DNA of 64,000 nucleotides from Desulfosporosinus fructosivorans (GCF_004766045.1 NZ_SPQQ01000001.1:744001-808000), one strand, 5' to 3'. Positions 1-8,941 are shown, counted from the first letter of the stretch. Numbers and translations are program-made. The notes: generated from the letters alone by a model not told the origin.

Positions 1-24
1 TTGTAGCTGAGGAGGAACATTAGA

Positions 25-1365
25 ATGAATTTTGTACCGAATACGGACAGCCAAAAGGAGCAGCTCTTAGCCCGTATTGGGGTTAAGTCTGTTGAGGATC
101 TCTTTGAGGATATACCTCAGGAAATCCGCCTAAAACGCTCTCTCAATATTCGTGGAGGAATGTCAGAGCAGGAATTGGTTAAACAGGTTCAAGGGTTGGC
201 TAATGCTAATAAAACGGTTGAAGAGTATAGTTCATACCTGGGAGCCGGTGCTTATGAACATTTCATTCCGAGTTTTGTGGATCAATTGTTGCTACGCTCT
301 GAATTTTATACAGCATATACACCATACCAACCAGAGATTAGTCAGGGGACACTTCAAGCAATTTATGAATATCAGACTTTAGTCTGTGAGTTAACAGGGA
401 TGGATGCGGCCAATGCCTCGATGTATGATGGGGCTTCGGCCCTAGCGGAAGCAGCCCTTATGACAGGGGATGCTACACGACGGGAAAAAGTGCTTGTCTT
501 ACAAACGGTGCATCCGGAATATCGTGAGGTATTGAAGACTTATCTGCCTCCGCGGGGCGTGGAGATTATTGAAATTCCCTATCAGGATGGAGTGACAGAT
601 TTTTCCGTCTTTGAGGCTGCGCTCCAAGAGGATGTTGCCGGTGTAATTCTCCAAAATCCTAATTTCTTTGGTAGTGTTGAAAAAGCTGAGCAAATTGTAC
701 AGCTTGCGCACGCCAAAGGGGCCCTTGTGGTTATGGCAGTTAATCCCGTCTCTTTAGGATTACTAAAGTCTCCAGGAGAATGCGGTGCGGATATTGTTGT
801 TGGAGAAGGACAGGCCTTTGGTAACCCGTTAAATTTTGGAGGTCCTTATCTGGGATTTTTGGCCACTCGGGATAAATTTGTCCGGCGTATGCCCGGGCGG
901 ATTGTTGGTTTAGCCAAGGACAAAAACGGAAAAACGGGATACGTATTGACGCTTCAGGCCCGTGAGCAACATATCCGGCGGGAAAAAGCTTCATCCAACA
1001 TTTGCTCTAATGAAGCGCTCTGTGCGCTAGCGTTTACTATGCATTTGAGTGCACTCGGCAAAACAGGGATCAAAGAATTAGCATATCTAAACTTGCAAAA
1101 CGCTCATTATGCCGCACAGGAGATTGGAAAGATTCCAGGGATGAGTTTGGCTTTCTCAGGACCGTTCTTCCATGAATTCGTGGTTAAGACGAAGGCTGAA
1201 CCAGCGATGGTCAATGCTTGGCTCCTGGAGAATAAGATTATTGGTGGATTAGATCTTGCTCGCTTCTACCCGGAACTAGATCATCACCTCCTCTTCTGTG
1301 TGACCGAGACGAAGTGTAAAGAGGATATTGATCGGCTAGTGGCCAGATTGGGGGAAATCCAATGA
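25..1365 (+). CDS. gcvPA: Glycine dehydrogenase (decarboxylating) subunit 1, GcvPA
   Basis: This is the N-terminal half of the split P-protein of the glycine cleavage system. With GcvPB it decarboxylates glycine and passes the aminomethyl group to lipoyl-GcvH in the cytoplasm. The 446 residues match the usual ~450 of the split form, with typical motifs such as [22 protein letters not shown] and [14 protein letters not shown]. The PLP lysine is not in this subunit. A strong GAGGAGG site lies at 9-15, about 9 bases before ATG 25. The end overlaps gcvPB (ATGA), indicating translational coupling. The few bases before it, containing a TAG, may be the end of an upstream gcv gene such as gcvH; this cannot be verified. 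Confidence 0.96.
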   Translation: MNFVPNTDSQKEQLLARIGVKSVEDLFEDIPQEIRLKRSLNIRGGMSEQELVKQVQGLANANKTVEEYSSYLGAGAYEHFIPSFVDQLLLRSEFYTAYTPYQPEISQGTLQAIYEYQTLVCELTGMDAANASMYDGASALAEAALMTGDATRREKVLVLQTVHPEYREVLKTYLPPRGVEIIEIPYQDGVTDFSVFEAALQEDVAGVILQNPNFFGSVEKAEQIVQLAHAKGALVVMAVNPVSLGLLKSPGECGADIVVGEGQAFGNPLNFGGPYLGFLATRDKFVRRMPGRIVGLAKDKNGKTGYVLTLQAREQHIRREKASSNICSNEALCALAFTMHLSALGKTGIKELAYLNLQNAHYAAQEIGKIPGMSLAFSGPFFHEFVVKTKAEPAMVNAWLLENKIIGGLDLARFYPELDHHLLFCVTETKCKEDIDRLVARLGEIQ

Positions 1366-2822
1366 TAACATCGGAACCGCTAATGTTTGAACTTAGTGCC
1401 AGCGGGCGAACTGCGTTTAGCTTACCTACTTGTGATGTACCAGAAGTTCCGGTTGAAATGCTTATTCCTGGAGAATTTCTTACGCAGGTGGAATCGCAAC
1501 TCCCAGAACTTTCTGAAGTAGATGTCGTTCGTCACTTTACCCGTCTTTCCACTTTGAATTATGGTTTGGATACTGGGTTTTATCCGCTAGGGTCGTGTAC
1601 TATGAAATATAACCCGAAAGTCAATGAAAGGCTGGCTCGCCTGCCTGGCTTTACAGCCTTACACCCTTACCAGCCTGAGTCCATGACTCAAGGGGCTTTG
1701 CAGCTCATGGCTGAACTTCAAGAAGATCTCTGTGAATTGACGGGAATGGATGGATTCACTCTCCAACCTGCCGCTGGTTCACATGGAGAACTGACTGGGA
1801 TGTTACTCATCAGGGCCTATCATCAGCACCGTGGAGATAAAAAACGCACGAAAGTGATTGTCCCGGATGCTGCCCATGGTACCAATCCTGCCACGGCGGC
1901 GATGGCAGGTTATGAAATTATCGTGGTTCCTTCCAATGATCGTGGCGGAGTTGATGTTGAGGAACTAAAAAAAGTTGTCAATGACGAAGTCGCCGCACTC
2001 ATGCTGACAAATCCCAACACGGTGGGACTCTTTGAAGAGAATATCGTTGAAATCACTAAGCTGATCCATGATGCAGGTGGGTTATTGTACTACGACGGAG
2101 CGAATACCAACGCGATTATGGGTATCGCTCGCCCTGGAGACATGGGCTTTGACGTTGTACATCTGAATTTACACAAGACGTTCGCCACTCCTCACGGGGG
2201 CGGCGGTCCAGGATCTGGCCCAGTCGGAGTCAAAGAATTTTTGGCGCCGTTCCTTCCAAAGCCTATAGTGGTTCGGCGTGAGGATGGGACTTATGGGCTT
2301 GAGGAAAACTTACCATTATCCATCGGCCGAGTACGATCGTTTTATGCGAACTTTAATGTTCTGGTTAAAGCCTATTGTTATATTCGAAGCCTTGGTGGAC
2401 CAGGATTAAGAGCGGCCTCGGAGAATGCAGTGCTGAATGCCAACTATTTAATGAGTATTCTCAAAGAACATTATTTCCTGCCCTTTGATCGTGTGTGCAA
2501 ACATGAGTTTGTCATTACCCCTAAAAATCTAAAATCTACTGGGGTGCATACCTTAGATATTGCTAAGCGCTTATTAGACTATGGCTATCACCCACCGACG
2601 ATTTATTTCCCGATGATCGTCGAAGAAGCCATGATGATTGAACCAACCGAAACTGAAAGTATCGAAACCCTTGATGGCTTTACAAAGGTCTTAATAAAGA
2701 TCGCGGAGGAAGCACGTACTGAAACAGATCTTGTCAAGAATGCACCGCATACTACCGTAGTGTCGCGCTTTGATGAAGTTGCTGCCGCGCGGAAGCCAAA
2801 TCTGCGTTGGCGGAAAGAGTAG
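1362..2822 (+). CDS. gcvPB: Glycine dehydrogenase (decarboxylating) subunit 2, GcvPB
   Basis: This is the C-terminal, PLP-carrying half of glycine decarboxylase. The PLP Schiff-base lysine lies in [15 protein letters not shown], at about Lys272. Other family motifs include [13 protein letters not shown] and [12 protein letters not shown]. Its length of 486 residues is normal for the split form. It starts inside the gcvPA stop codon (ATGA), and a rho-independent terminator follows at 2843-2889, so the gcv transcript ends here. The lipoate genes after the terminator would need their own promoter or read-through. Confidence 0.96.
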   Translation: MITSEPLMFELSASGRTAFSLPTCDVPEVPVEMLIPGEFLTQVESQLPELSEVDVVRHFTRLSTLNYGLDTGFYPLGSCTMKYNPKVNERLARLPGFTALHPYQPESMTQGALQLMAELQEDLCELTGMDGFTLQPAAGSHGELTGMLLIRAYHQHRGDKKRTKVIVPDAAHGTNPATAAMAGYEIIVVPSNDRGGVDVEELKKVVNDEVAALMLTNPNTVGLFEENIVEITKLIHDAGGLLYYDGANTNAIMGIARPGDMGFDVVHLNLHKTFATPHGGGGPGSGPVGVKEFLAPFLPKPIVVRREDGTYGLEENLPLSIGRVRSFYANFNVLVKAYCYIRSLGGPGLRAASENAVLNANYLMSILKEHYFLPFDRVCKHEFVITPKNLKSTGVHTLDIAKRLLDYGYHPPTIYFPMIVEEAMMIEPTETESIETLDGFTKVLIKIAEEARTETDLVKNAPHTTVVSRFDEVAAARKPNLRWRKE

Positions 2823-2842
2823 TGTAACTGTACGAGCCATTG

Positions 2843-2889
2843 CAAAACCCCCTCAATTCCTACTCAATAAAGGATTTGAGGGGGTTTTT
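2843..2889 (+). terminator. Rho-independent terminator after gcvPB
   Basis: The stem AAAACCCCCTCAA pairs with TTGAGGGGGTTTT across a ~20-base loop and runs into a T-rich end. It closes the gcvPA-gcvPB transcript. Confidence 0.85.
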
Positions 2890-3017
2890 GATAAATAGCT
2901 AGCGCTTTACCCATTAATCGAACTCGAAATTGCAAAAATGTGCAAGGTTTTTTTGCTATACTAAGATATATATTGAAGTGAACACTACGTTGTAGTGCTA
3001 AGTAGGTGAGGATAAAG

Positions 3018-3896
3018 ATGGAACAATTAGACGCGTTAGTTAAAGATGCATGGGAAGTGCGACGCGCGCACTTTGCGGACGAAATATATTTTGACTTTCC
3101 GTCGTTGACGGAGAGCATTTCTCTTACAGGTAAGTCCTGTGCTCTTAACTGTGCACACTGTGGAGGGCATTACCTTATGGGAATGCGCGACGTTACGGAG
3201 ATTAAAGCCCAAGGATCTCTAAATTCAACAAACTATGCCTTTCACAGTGCATTAATCAGCGGAGGGTGTACCATAGATGGCAAAGTTCCATTTACCCAAC
3301 ATCTGGATTTTCTGAGCAATCTAAAAAAAGATGTGCGCTTGAATTTTCATGTCGGGTTGCTGGATGGAGATGAAATTAGGTTGCTGAAAGATTTAGCAAA
3401 TGTTGTTTCCTTTGATTTCGTTGCAGATCCAGAAACTATTCAAGAGGTCTACGGGTTAATGAAGGGATTGGAAGATTACAGTCGTGTTTATCAGGCACTC
3501 AGAGAGGTGGTGCCGGTGATGCCTCATTTAACCCTTGGACTGAGAGGGGGGCAATGGGGTGGAGAAGAAAGGGCCTTGGATGCGCTCGAGGAACTAGGGC
3601 TAGATGGCTTGATCTTTAACGTCTTTATTCCAACGCCGGGGACACGTTATGCGCAAAAGAAGCCGCTTCCTGTGGAAGAGGTGATTCGCTTTTTAGCAGG
3701 AGCAAGAATGCGTTTTCCAGACCTATCTTTAGCCTTGGGATGTATGCGGCCGAAGGGCAGATATCGCCAGGCTTTAGATGAGGCGGCGGTTGCCTTGGGA
3801 TTAAATCGGCTTGTCATGCCGACCCCGGGAGCGCGCCGGCTAGCAGGTGAGTTGGGGTTACGTGTGATTAAAGGAGAGGAGTGTTGTGCGCTATGA
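3018..3896 (+). CDS. Radical SAM protein, LipS1/LipS2-type lipoyl synthase component (first of pair)
   Basis: This is a 292-residue radical SAM protein. The [4Fe-4S] motif is CALNCAHC (Cys41, Cys45, Cys48; CX3CX2C), followed by GGHYLMGM. It is not a canonical LipA, which has an N-terminal CX4CX5C auxiliary motif and ends in RSSY. Proteins of this kind are often annotated as biotin synthase-like. In Thermococcus a pair of such proteins, LipS1 and LipS2, jointly inserts the two sulfurs of lipoyl. The assignment here rests on being one of a tandem radical-SAM pair between gcvP and a LipM-like gene. Which of LipS1 or LipS2 it is cannot be told by eye. ATG 3018 was chosen because GTG 3006 falls inside the AGGTGAGG ribosome site. 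It overlaps the next gene by 4 bases. Confidence 0.72.
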   Translation: MEQLDALVKDAWEVRRAHFADEIYFDFPSLTESISLTGKSCALNCAHCGGHYLMGMRDVTEIKAQGSLNSTNYAFHSALISGGCTIDGKVPFTQHLDFLSNLKKDVRLNFHVGLLDGDEIRLLKDLANVVSFDFVADPETIQEVYGLMKGLEDYSRVYQALREVVPVMPHLTLGLRGGQWGGEERALDALEELGLDGLIFNVFIPTPGTRYAQKKPLPVEEVIRFLAGARMRFPDLSLALGCMRPKGRYRQALDEAAVALGLNRLVMPTPGARRLAGELGLRVIKGEECCAL

Positions 3897-4849
3897 TCCG
3901 CTGTTCAATTGGTACTGCAAAAGTATTAGGTTTAAAAAAAGTTAAAGTGGACGCCTTGCCTACAACCGCTTATCTTATGGTCGGGGAACGTTGCCATTTT
4001 AATTGCGCTTTTTGTGCGCAAGCTCGGGAGAGTAGCTCAAGAGCTGACCTCCTTTCTCGGGTCAGTTGGCCAAAATTCCAGCGGGAATCGTTTCTTCAGG
4101 GATTAGTCCATCCGGATGCCCAGGCGGTACTGCAACGAATTTGTTTTCAAGTCGTCCAAGACAAGGGGGCGTTAGAGGAGACCAAGGAATGGGTCAAATC
4201 CGTAAAAGACAAAACCAATCTTCCGATTTGCGTTTCAGCAGGTCCTCGAACGCTTGAGGAAGTCAAAGAGCTTCTTGACCTTGGGGTTGAACATGTCAGC
4301 ATTGCTTTGGACGCAGCAACTCCTGAAATCTATGAGCAAAGTAAAGACGGATCGTGGACAAAACGCTTTGAGTTATTAAATCAGTCGGCCAAAAAATTTC
4401 CTGGTCATATGACTACGCACTTGATTGTGGGACTGGGAGAAACTGAAGAGGAAATGATCAGACTCCTCCAGACAATGTATGACAAGGGAATATCCGTAGC
4501 ACTATTTGCGTTCACTCCGATCAAAGGGACGCGTATGGAAGGGATAAAACAACCAGATATGTCTCAATATCGGCGGGTTCAGGTTGCCCATGATCTGATA
4601 CGGACAGGTTTGCGTGTAGAAAATTTTAGATTTCGAGATGGCCAGATAACAGACTTTGGGATTCCCGTGGACGAGCTCCAAGAGAGAAGGGGCGGGGAGC
4701 CGTTTCAAACCTCCGGTTGTTTGGGATGTAACCGTCCGTACTATAATGAAACTCCTGGAGAAGAACTTTACAATTATCCCAAGTCCTTAACGAGTGAAGA
4801 AGTTGAGGTGGCATGGTCGCATATTCGTAGAGTACGGGGTACCGCTTAG
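3893..4849 (+). CDS. Radical SAM protein, LipS1/LipS2-type lipoyl synthase component (second of pair)
   Basis: This is a 318-residue radical SAM enzyme with CHFNCAFC (Cys34, Cys38, Cys41). A C-terminal GCLGCNRPYYNETPGE segment has a CX2C that could help ligate an auxiliary, sulfur-donating cluster. Biotin-synthase-like annotations are common for this family, but no biotin genes are nearby. It is coupled to the previous radical SAM gene by an ATGA overlap, which fits a two-protein enzyme. Alternative starts GTG 3881 and TTG 3884 sit nearer the AAGGAGAGG site. ATG 3893 was preferred because of the overlap. The lipoyl synthase function is inferred from neighbours (gcvPAB, LipM-like gene) and family knowledge. 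Confidence 0.72.
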   Translation: MIRCSIGTAKVLGLKKVKVDALPTTAYLMVGERCHFNCAFCAQARESSSRADLLSRVSWPKFQRESFLQGLVHPDAQAVLQRICFQVVQDKGALEETKEWVKSVKDKTNLPICVSAGPRTLEEVKELLDLGVEHVSIALDAATPEIYEQSKDGSWTKRFELLNQSAKKFPGHMTTHLIVGLGETEEEMIRLLQTMYDKGISVALFAFTPIKGTRMEGIKQPDMSQYRRVQVAHDLIRTGLRVENFRFRDGQITDFGIPVDELQERRGGEPFQTSGCLGCNRPYYNETPGEELYNYPKSLTSEEVEVAWSHIRRVRGTA

Positions 4850-4908
4850 AGAAGCGGGAGTCCCGTGATCGGATCAAGGGATAAGTGGGAAGGAGTATGA
4901 GAAGGAGT

Positions 4909-5721
4909 ATGACAATCTGGCGTTATTTACCTTATGCGGTTTATTCCGGAGCAGAAAATATGGCTATTGATGAGGCTCTCTTACTGACGATGGCTCAAAC
5001 GGCAGATCCCCAACCCGTGCTGCGATTTTATGGGTGGAGTCCTGCGACTCTTTCCTTAGGGTATGCCCAGAGTTATCATAAAGAGGTCGATGAAGAAGCC
5101 TGTTTTGCTGAAGGGATTGACATAGTTCGCCGACCAACGGGTGGAAGAGCGGTTTTGCACCAATTCGAACTGACTTATAGCATCATTGCACCTGAACATG
5201 ATCCGCATGTTGCTGGAACGGTGATAGAATCCTATTTGAAAATTAGTCAGGCCTTATTAAAGGGTTTAATAGCTTTAGGGGTTCCCGCAGAGATGGTTGC
5301 GTGCGGTGGACTCCATGAAGCTAGTTCGTCCGCCTGTTTTGATGCGCCGTCTTGGTATGAATTAGTGGTCAACGGTCGCAAACTTGTAGGGAGTGCTCAG
5401 GTACGAAAAGAGGGGATGCTCTTACAACACGGGTCTATCCTTCTTCATTTTGACGCAGAACTGCTCTTTCGGCTGCTTAAGTTTCCCAATCAGAAGATCC
5501 GGCAACGATTATTGACAGGATTTAAGGACAAAGCCTGCGCACTGGATGAAGTATGGACACAGCCAATTGAGAGAGAGGAACTGGAACGCCAACTATGTTC
5601 CGGATTCTGCGATATCATGGAAATCGAGTTAATTCGTAGCCGATTGACAGAGCCAGAGAAGGCCTTGATGGAAGATGTGCTTCTTAAATATCATTCTGAG
5701 GGGTGGACAAAAAAGCGATAA
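4909..5721 (+). CDS. lipM: Octanoyltransferase LipM / lipoate-protein ligase A family
   Basis: This is a BPL/LplA-fold acyltransferase of about 270 residues. It carries the lipoate-pocket motif RRPTGGRAVLH and the conserved lysine in NGRKLVGSAQ. The cysteine in SACFDAPSWYE (Cys143 from ATG 4909) aligns with the catalytic-cysteine region of Bacillus LipM. That favours octanoyl transfer from ACP to GcvH over ATP-dependent lipoate ligation. GTG 4885 and ATG 4897 are in frame, and the sequence GAAGGAGTATG occurs twice here. ATG 4909 gives the usual family N-terminus (MTIWRYLPY). Combined with the two upstream radical SAM genes it would complete endogenous lipoylation. LplA function is the alternative. 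Confidence 0.82.
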   Translation: MTIWRYLPYAVYSGAENMAIDEALLLTMAQTADPQPVLRFYGWSPATLSLGYAQSYHKEVDEEACFAEGIDIVRRPTGGRAVLHQFELTYSIIAPEHDPHVAGTVIESYLKISQALLKGLIALGVPAEMVACGGLHEASSSACFDAPSWYELVVNGRKLVGSAQVRKEGMLLQHGSILLHFDAELLFRLLKFPNQKIRQRLLTGFKDKACALDEVWTQPIEREELERQLCSGFCDIMEIELIRSRLTEPEKALMEDVLLKYHSEGWTKKR

Positions 5722-5859
5722 TAAAGTGAAAATTAAACTTCTACACAATTTTGCAGGACTTTGGATAAAAAAGTTGAATCTTTCTAAAAGTAAAGGCAAC
5801 TCTCTTTGGCAGACATTATAGGGTAATTGCTTTGATACACCAGAGATGGGGGCGCTAAA

Positions 5860-6591
5860 ATGCAGGTTGAAGTATTGCCGAACGCGGGTTCACCGCTTTT
5901 ACCCTACCTAGAAGATAAATTAGTCATCGTGATTGACGTTTTAAGAGCTACAAGCACCATGGTAACTGCTTTGGCCAATGGATGTCAGTCCATTATACCG
6001 GTGCTTTCGCCTGAAGATGCTATTGAAAGGCGTTTAACACTCCCCGGATCTTTATTAGGTGGGGAGCGCGATGCGCTACCGATTGACGGGTTTGATCTAG
6101 GCAATTCACCCTTTGATTATGTTCCAGAAAAGGTCGGAGGTAAAAGAGTCATTATTACCACGACAAATGGCACAAGGGCAATACGAGATGCAAGCGCAGC
6201 TCCTAAGATCTGGATGGCTTCATTTCTAAATATGCATAGCATTGTCTTGGCTGTTTTACGACAATTCGAAAATAACGACAAGCTTCAAGGGGTTGTGGTG
6301 TTTTGCGCGGGTACAGAAGAGCGTTTTGATCTTCCGGATACGCTATGTGCTGGAATGCTGATTGATGGGTTGGGATCAACTGTAACTCTCAATGATTTGG
6401 GCGAAGCCGCACGCATGTTATATCGCAGTTCAGAGCATAATCTTGTAGAAAAGATCAGCGATTCGGTTCACGGAAAAAGGCTTATATCTTTAGGGTTTGA
6501 ACGTGACGTCGTTTATTGTTCCACGCCCAATGTTTTGCCGATTATCCCAGTCTTTGATGAGGGAGAAATTGTGTGGTTGACGGAGGAGTAG
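5860..6591 (+). CDS. comB: Probable 2-phosphosulfolactate phosphatase (ComB family)
   Basis: The 243 residues have ComB-family motifs IDVLRATSTMVTALANG, LLGGERDALPIDGFDLGNSP and ITTTNGTRAI. ComB hydrolyses 2-phosphosulfolactate, a coenzyme M precursor in methanogens and a source of sulfolactate in some bacteria. No other coenzyme M or sulfolactate gene is visible nearby, so the physiological substrate here is uncertain. The ribosome site before ATG 5860 (GAGATGGGGG) is only moderate. A 138-base gap separates it from lipM. Confidence 0.85.
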   Translation: MQVEVLPNAGSPLLPYLEDKLVIVIDVLRATSTMVTALANGCQSIIPVLSPEDAIERRLTLPGSLLGGERDALPIDGFDLGNSPFDYVPEKVGGKRVIITTTNGTRAIRDASAAPKIWMASFLNMHSIVLAVLRQFENNDKLQGVVVFCAGTEERFDLPDTLCAGMLIDGLGSTVTLNDLGEAARMLYRSSEHNLVEKISDSVHGKRLISLGFERDVVYCSTPNVLPIIPVFDEGEIVWLTEE

Positions 6592-6708
6592 CGGAAATGC
6601 TCGGAGAACGAATGTTTAAATAATGTGAAGAAACAGTAAATTTTTTTACGAGATATAATAGGGTATAATGAGGGGGACATATTATTGTAGAAGGAGGCTG
6701 ATGATAAA

Positions 6709-7296
6709 ATGGCAAGTTTTAAAGTCCCTGTTGGCATTTCAAACCGTCACATTCATTTGTCCCAAGAACATATTGAAATTCTTTTTGGTGCAGGTTACAC
6801 TTTGACTAAAATGAAGGACCTGAGCCAGCCTGGCCAATTTGCGTCTGAGGAGACCGTTACCCTAATTGGACCGAAAGGATCGCTTCCGGGAGTTCGTGTT
6901 CTGGGGCCAGCCAGGAAAGCATCTCAAGTGGAGCTAACTGGGACGGATACGTTTAAGATAGGTGTAAAACCCCCAGTTAGAGATTCAGGTAAGCTTGATG
7001 ATACACCTGGTATTGATGTCGAAGGTCCAAATGGGCGCGTTCACATGGATCAAGGAGTGATTGTTGCAGCTCGTCATATTCACATGACTCCGCAAGATGC
7101 TACGAAGTATTCATTAAAAGACGGAGATCATGTTCGCGTCGTAGTTCCCGGTCCCCGAGGCGGAGTTTTAGAACAAGTTCTCGTCCGTGTTAATCCCGAA
7201 TACGCTTTGGATTTGCATGTTGATACTGACGAAGGAAATGCATTTGGTCTATTTAATGGTCAGCAACTGGATGTCTTGCTTGATTTATGGGTTTAG
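6709..7296 (+). CDS. pduL: Phosphate propanoyltransferase / phosphotransacetylase PduL
   Basis: This is a PduL-type phosphotransacylase of 195 residues, interconverting acyl-CoA and acyl-phosphate. It has the two PduL repeats with zinc-ligand histidines, VGISNRHIHLS near the N-terminus and VAARHIHMTPQDA near residue 125. It lacks a long N-terminal encapsulation peptide and no microcompartment genes surround it, so it probably acts as a cytosolic acetyl or propionyl phosphotransacetylase. AAGGAGG precedes ATG 6709. A terminator follows at 7341-7373, making it apparently monocistronic. Confidence 0.9.
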   Translation: MASFKVPVGISNRHIHLSQEHIEILFGAGYTLTKMKDLSQPGQFASEETVTLIGPKGSLPGVRVLGPARKASQVELTGTDTFKIGVKPPVRDSGKLDDTPGIDVEGPNGRVHMDQGVIVAARHIHMTPQDATKYSLKDGDHVRVVVPGPRGGVLEQVLVRVNPEYALDLHVDTDEGNAFGLFNGQQLDVLLDLWV

Positions 7297-7340
7297 ATCT
7301 AATTTAATTAAGGTGAGCTTATTTGAACTATCTTAATAAC

Positions 7341-7373
7341 AAAAAAACCAGAAACTTGTTTCTGGTTTTTTTG
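7341..7373 (+). terminator. Rho-independent terminator after pduL
   Basis: The stem AAAACCAGAAAC pairs with its complement TTTCTGGTTTT over a very short loop and ends in a run of T. Confidence 0.85.
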
Positions 7374-7381
7374 TACTATTT

Positions 7382-7541
7382 AAAAAGTATAACTTTCAGT
7401 TATGTACTTTCTGGAGGATCCCTTTTCCTCAGCTATGGTTACGGGGATTCTGGGCTATTCATGCCAGCGCATTATTGCAACTAAGGCAATCGCCGCGCCT
7501 GAGAGCTTGGCGATTACCAAGTATATTTATGCTATTTTCTG
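7382..7541 (+). repeat. Two-hairpin dispersed repeat, copy 1
   Basis: The first hairpin is at 7382-7412 (AAAGTATAACT / AGTTATGTACTTT with a 2-base bulge). After a ~65-base linker comes a second conserved block at 7477-7525, starting GCAACTAAGGC and including GCGCCTGAGAGCTTGGCG. Its inner arms AATCGCC and GGCGATT are complementary. The same two blocks in the same order occur at 39645-39740 and 62038-62262. A 63-codon open frame across it is a by-product. It fills most of the 390 bases between pduL and the DUF5665 gene. Confidence 0.7.
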
Positions 7542-7686
7542 GAAAGAAAGGTATTGGGGTGAAAGCTCTATTTTTGCATACCTCTCTAAATGATATCTGC
7601 TTAGTCTTGTATATGCTTAGATGACGGTGTAAATTTTATTGACATGGGAACACTAAATTTGATGTTTTAACGTGAGGTGGAATATT

Positions 7687-8022
7687 TTGACCGATTCGGA
7701 TGAAGAAAGTGAATCGACAGTGTTACTCTCAGCGAATCCTGTAAACGTTCAGGAGTTGGCCGGGTTAAGGCGTCAGGTTACATTATTGGCGGAGACTTTG
7801 GAAAAGATGAGATTGGCTGAATACATCGCGTATCTAAATCGTCCGGGACGCCTTCTTTGGTTCAATTTCTTGGTTGGTCTTGTGCGGGGCTTGGGAACAG
7901 CATTGGGAGCTGGACTCCTCGCAGGAATTGCTTATTTCTTGTTAAAACGTATTGTTGTCCTTAACTTGCCGGTTATTGGAGGGCTTATTGCAGAACTAAG
8001 TAAATATGTGAATCAACCTTAG
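7687..8022 (+). CDS. DUF5665 family membrane protein
   Basis: This small protein of about 111 residues resembles the DUF5665 family of Firmicutes and has no known function. An acidic serine-rich N-terminus is followed by a helical stretch (VNVQELAGLRRQVTLLAETLEKM). A glycine-rich membrane region of about 40 residues comes next (FLVGLVRGLGTALGAGLLAGIAYFLL in two short pieces), then LPVIGGLIAELSKYV. TTG 7687 was chosen because the GAGGTGG at 7674-7680 is a ribosome site; the longer in-frame GTG 7672 overlaps it. The YteA-like gene follows after 20 bases, so the two are probably co-transcribed. Confidence 0.75.
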   Translation: MTDSDEESESTVLLSANPVNVQELAGLRRQVTLLAETLEKMRLAEYIAYLNRPGRLLWFNFLVGLVRGLGTALGAGLLAGIAYFLLKRIVVLNLPVIGGLIAELSKYVNQP

Positions 8023-8042
8023 ATATGATAGGGGACGAGAGT

Positions 8043-8717
8043 ATGAAAGAACAAACGCGTTATACCAAATTAATCGAAAAGCTCCGCGAAGAGCGGAAAT
8101 ATTCAATGGAAACCGCGACAGAACTTTTTAATGGAGATATGAGAGAGTCCTTGGGCGAATTGTCGCTCATAGATAATCATCCGGCAGATATTGGCACTGA
8201 GGTTTATGAACGCTCACGAGATGTTGCCCAACATGATCGTCTGATCCACAAGGTTGAAGCAATTGACGTTGCTTTAGCTCGGTTTGACGAAGGGAAATAT
8301 GGCATCTGCGAACACTGTGGTCATGAAATCCCGGTAGAACGACTTGAGGTTCTGCCCTACACTACAGTATGCACAGAATGTAGCCGTGGGGAGGAGCTGG
8401 AGGAGCAACACTCTTTACATCGCGATCCAGTCGAGAATGAGCTTTTGAATCGCCCATTTTCACGGACCTTTAATGACGGAACGGATCGAGTAGAGTTTGA
8501 TGGCGAAGACTCTTGGCAAGCAGTTGCTCGCTATGGCACTTCAGATTCTCTTCAGGATTTAGGTACAAATCGAGATATCTCGGATCCAAATGACCTATAT
8601 GAAGATTCGGATGAAGTGATTGGTGCTGTTCAGTACATTGAGACAATTGAAACGGAAAGAGAGCCGAAAGGGAGGGGAAACAAAATTCACTATAGTAAGG
8701 AACATGGTTTGACGTAG
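8043..8717 (+). CDS. YteA-family / TraR-DksA C4 zinc-finger protein
   Basis: This is a 225-residue protein with an N-terminal helical region and a DksA-type C4 zinc finger, CEHCG...CTEC, near residues 90-115. That is the arrangement of the YteA family of sporulation-associated proteins in Firmicutes. The C-terminal half is acidic (EDSDEVIGAVQYIETIE). Members probably act on RNA polymerase as DksA does, but the target of YteA is unproven. ATG 8043 follows GGGGACGAGAG; in-frame ATG 8025 has no ribosome site. lspA lies downstream beyond a palindrome. Confidence 0.85.
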   Translation: MKEQTRYTKLIEKLREERKYSMETATELFNGDMRESLGELSLIDNHPADIGTEVYERSRDVAQHDRLIHKVEAIDVALARFDEGKYGICEHCGHEIPVERLEVLPYTTVCTECSRGEELEEQHSLHRDPVENELLNRPFSRTFNDGTDRVEFDGEDSWQAVARYGTSDSLQDLGTNRDISDPNDLYEDSDEVIGAVQYIETIETEREPKGRGNKIHYSKEHGLT

Positions 8718-8777
8718 AGAGGAAGTTTATTGGCAAGTTCGCCTGAAATTAAATTGTAAAGAGAACCATCAAGCGAT

Positions 8778-8855
8778 GGAGCGAGTCGAGTGCAGTTGGC
8801 GAAGCGTGAAGACGCACATTGGTCGCATTAGCTTCGCCAAGAAGCGAGGCGCTCC
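8778..8855. repeat. Long imperfect palindrome between yteA and lspA
   Basis: The outer arms GGAGCG / CGCTCC and inner arms TTGGCGAAGC (8796-8805) / GCTTCGCCAA (8831-8840) flank a ~25-base loop. No T tract follows, so it is not a classic terminator. It may be an intergenic repeat element. Confidence 0.6.
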
Positions 8856-8941
8856 AGAGCTTTGGTGAATGTATAATACATTTTATTCACCCATGAATAG
8901 TTTGCCCTGGTTGAAGCCCTGTGTTAAGATGAGGGAAAACG

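Noticed and set aside
7402..7593. 63-codon frame before the DUF5665 gene
   Set aside because: It falls inside the dispersed two-hairpin repeat, is not maintained in the other copies and has no ribosome site.
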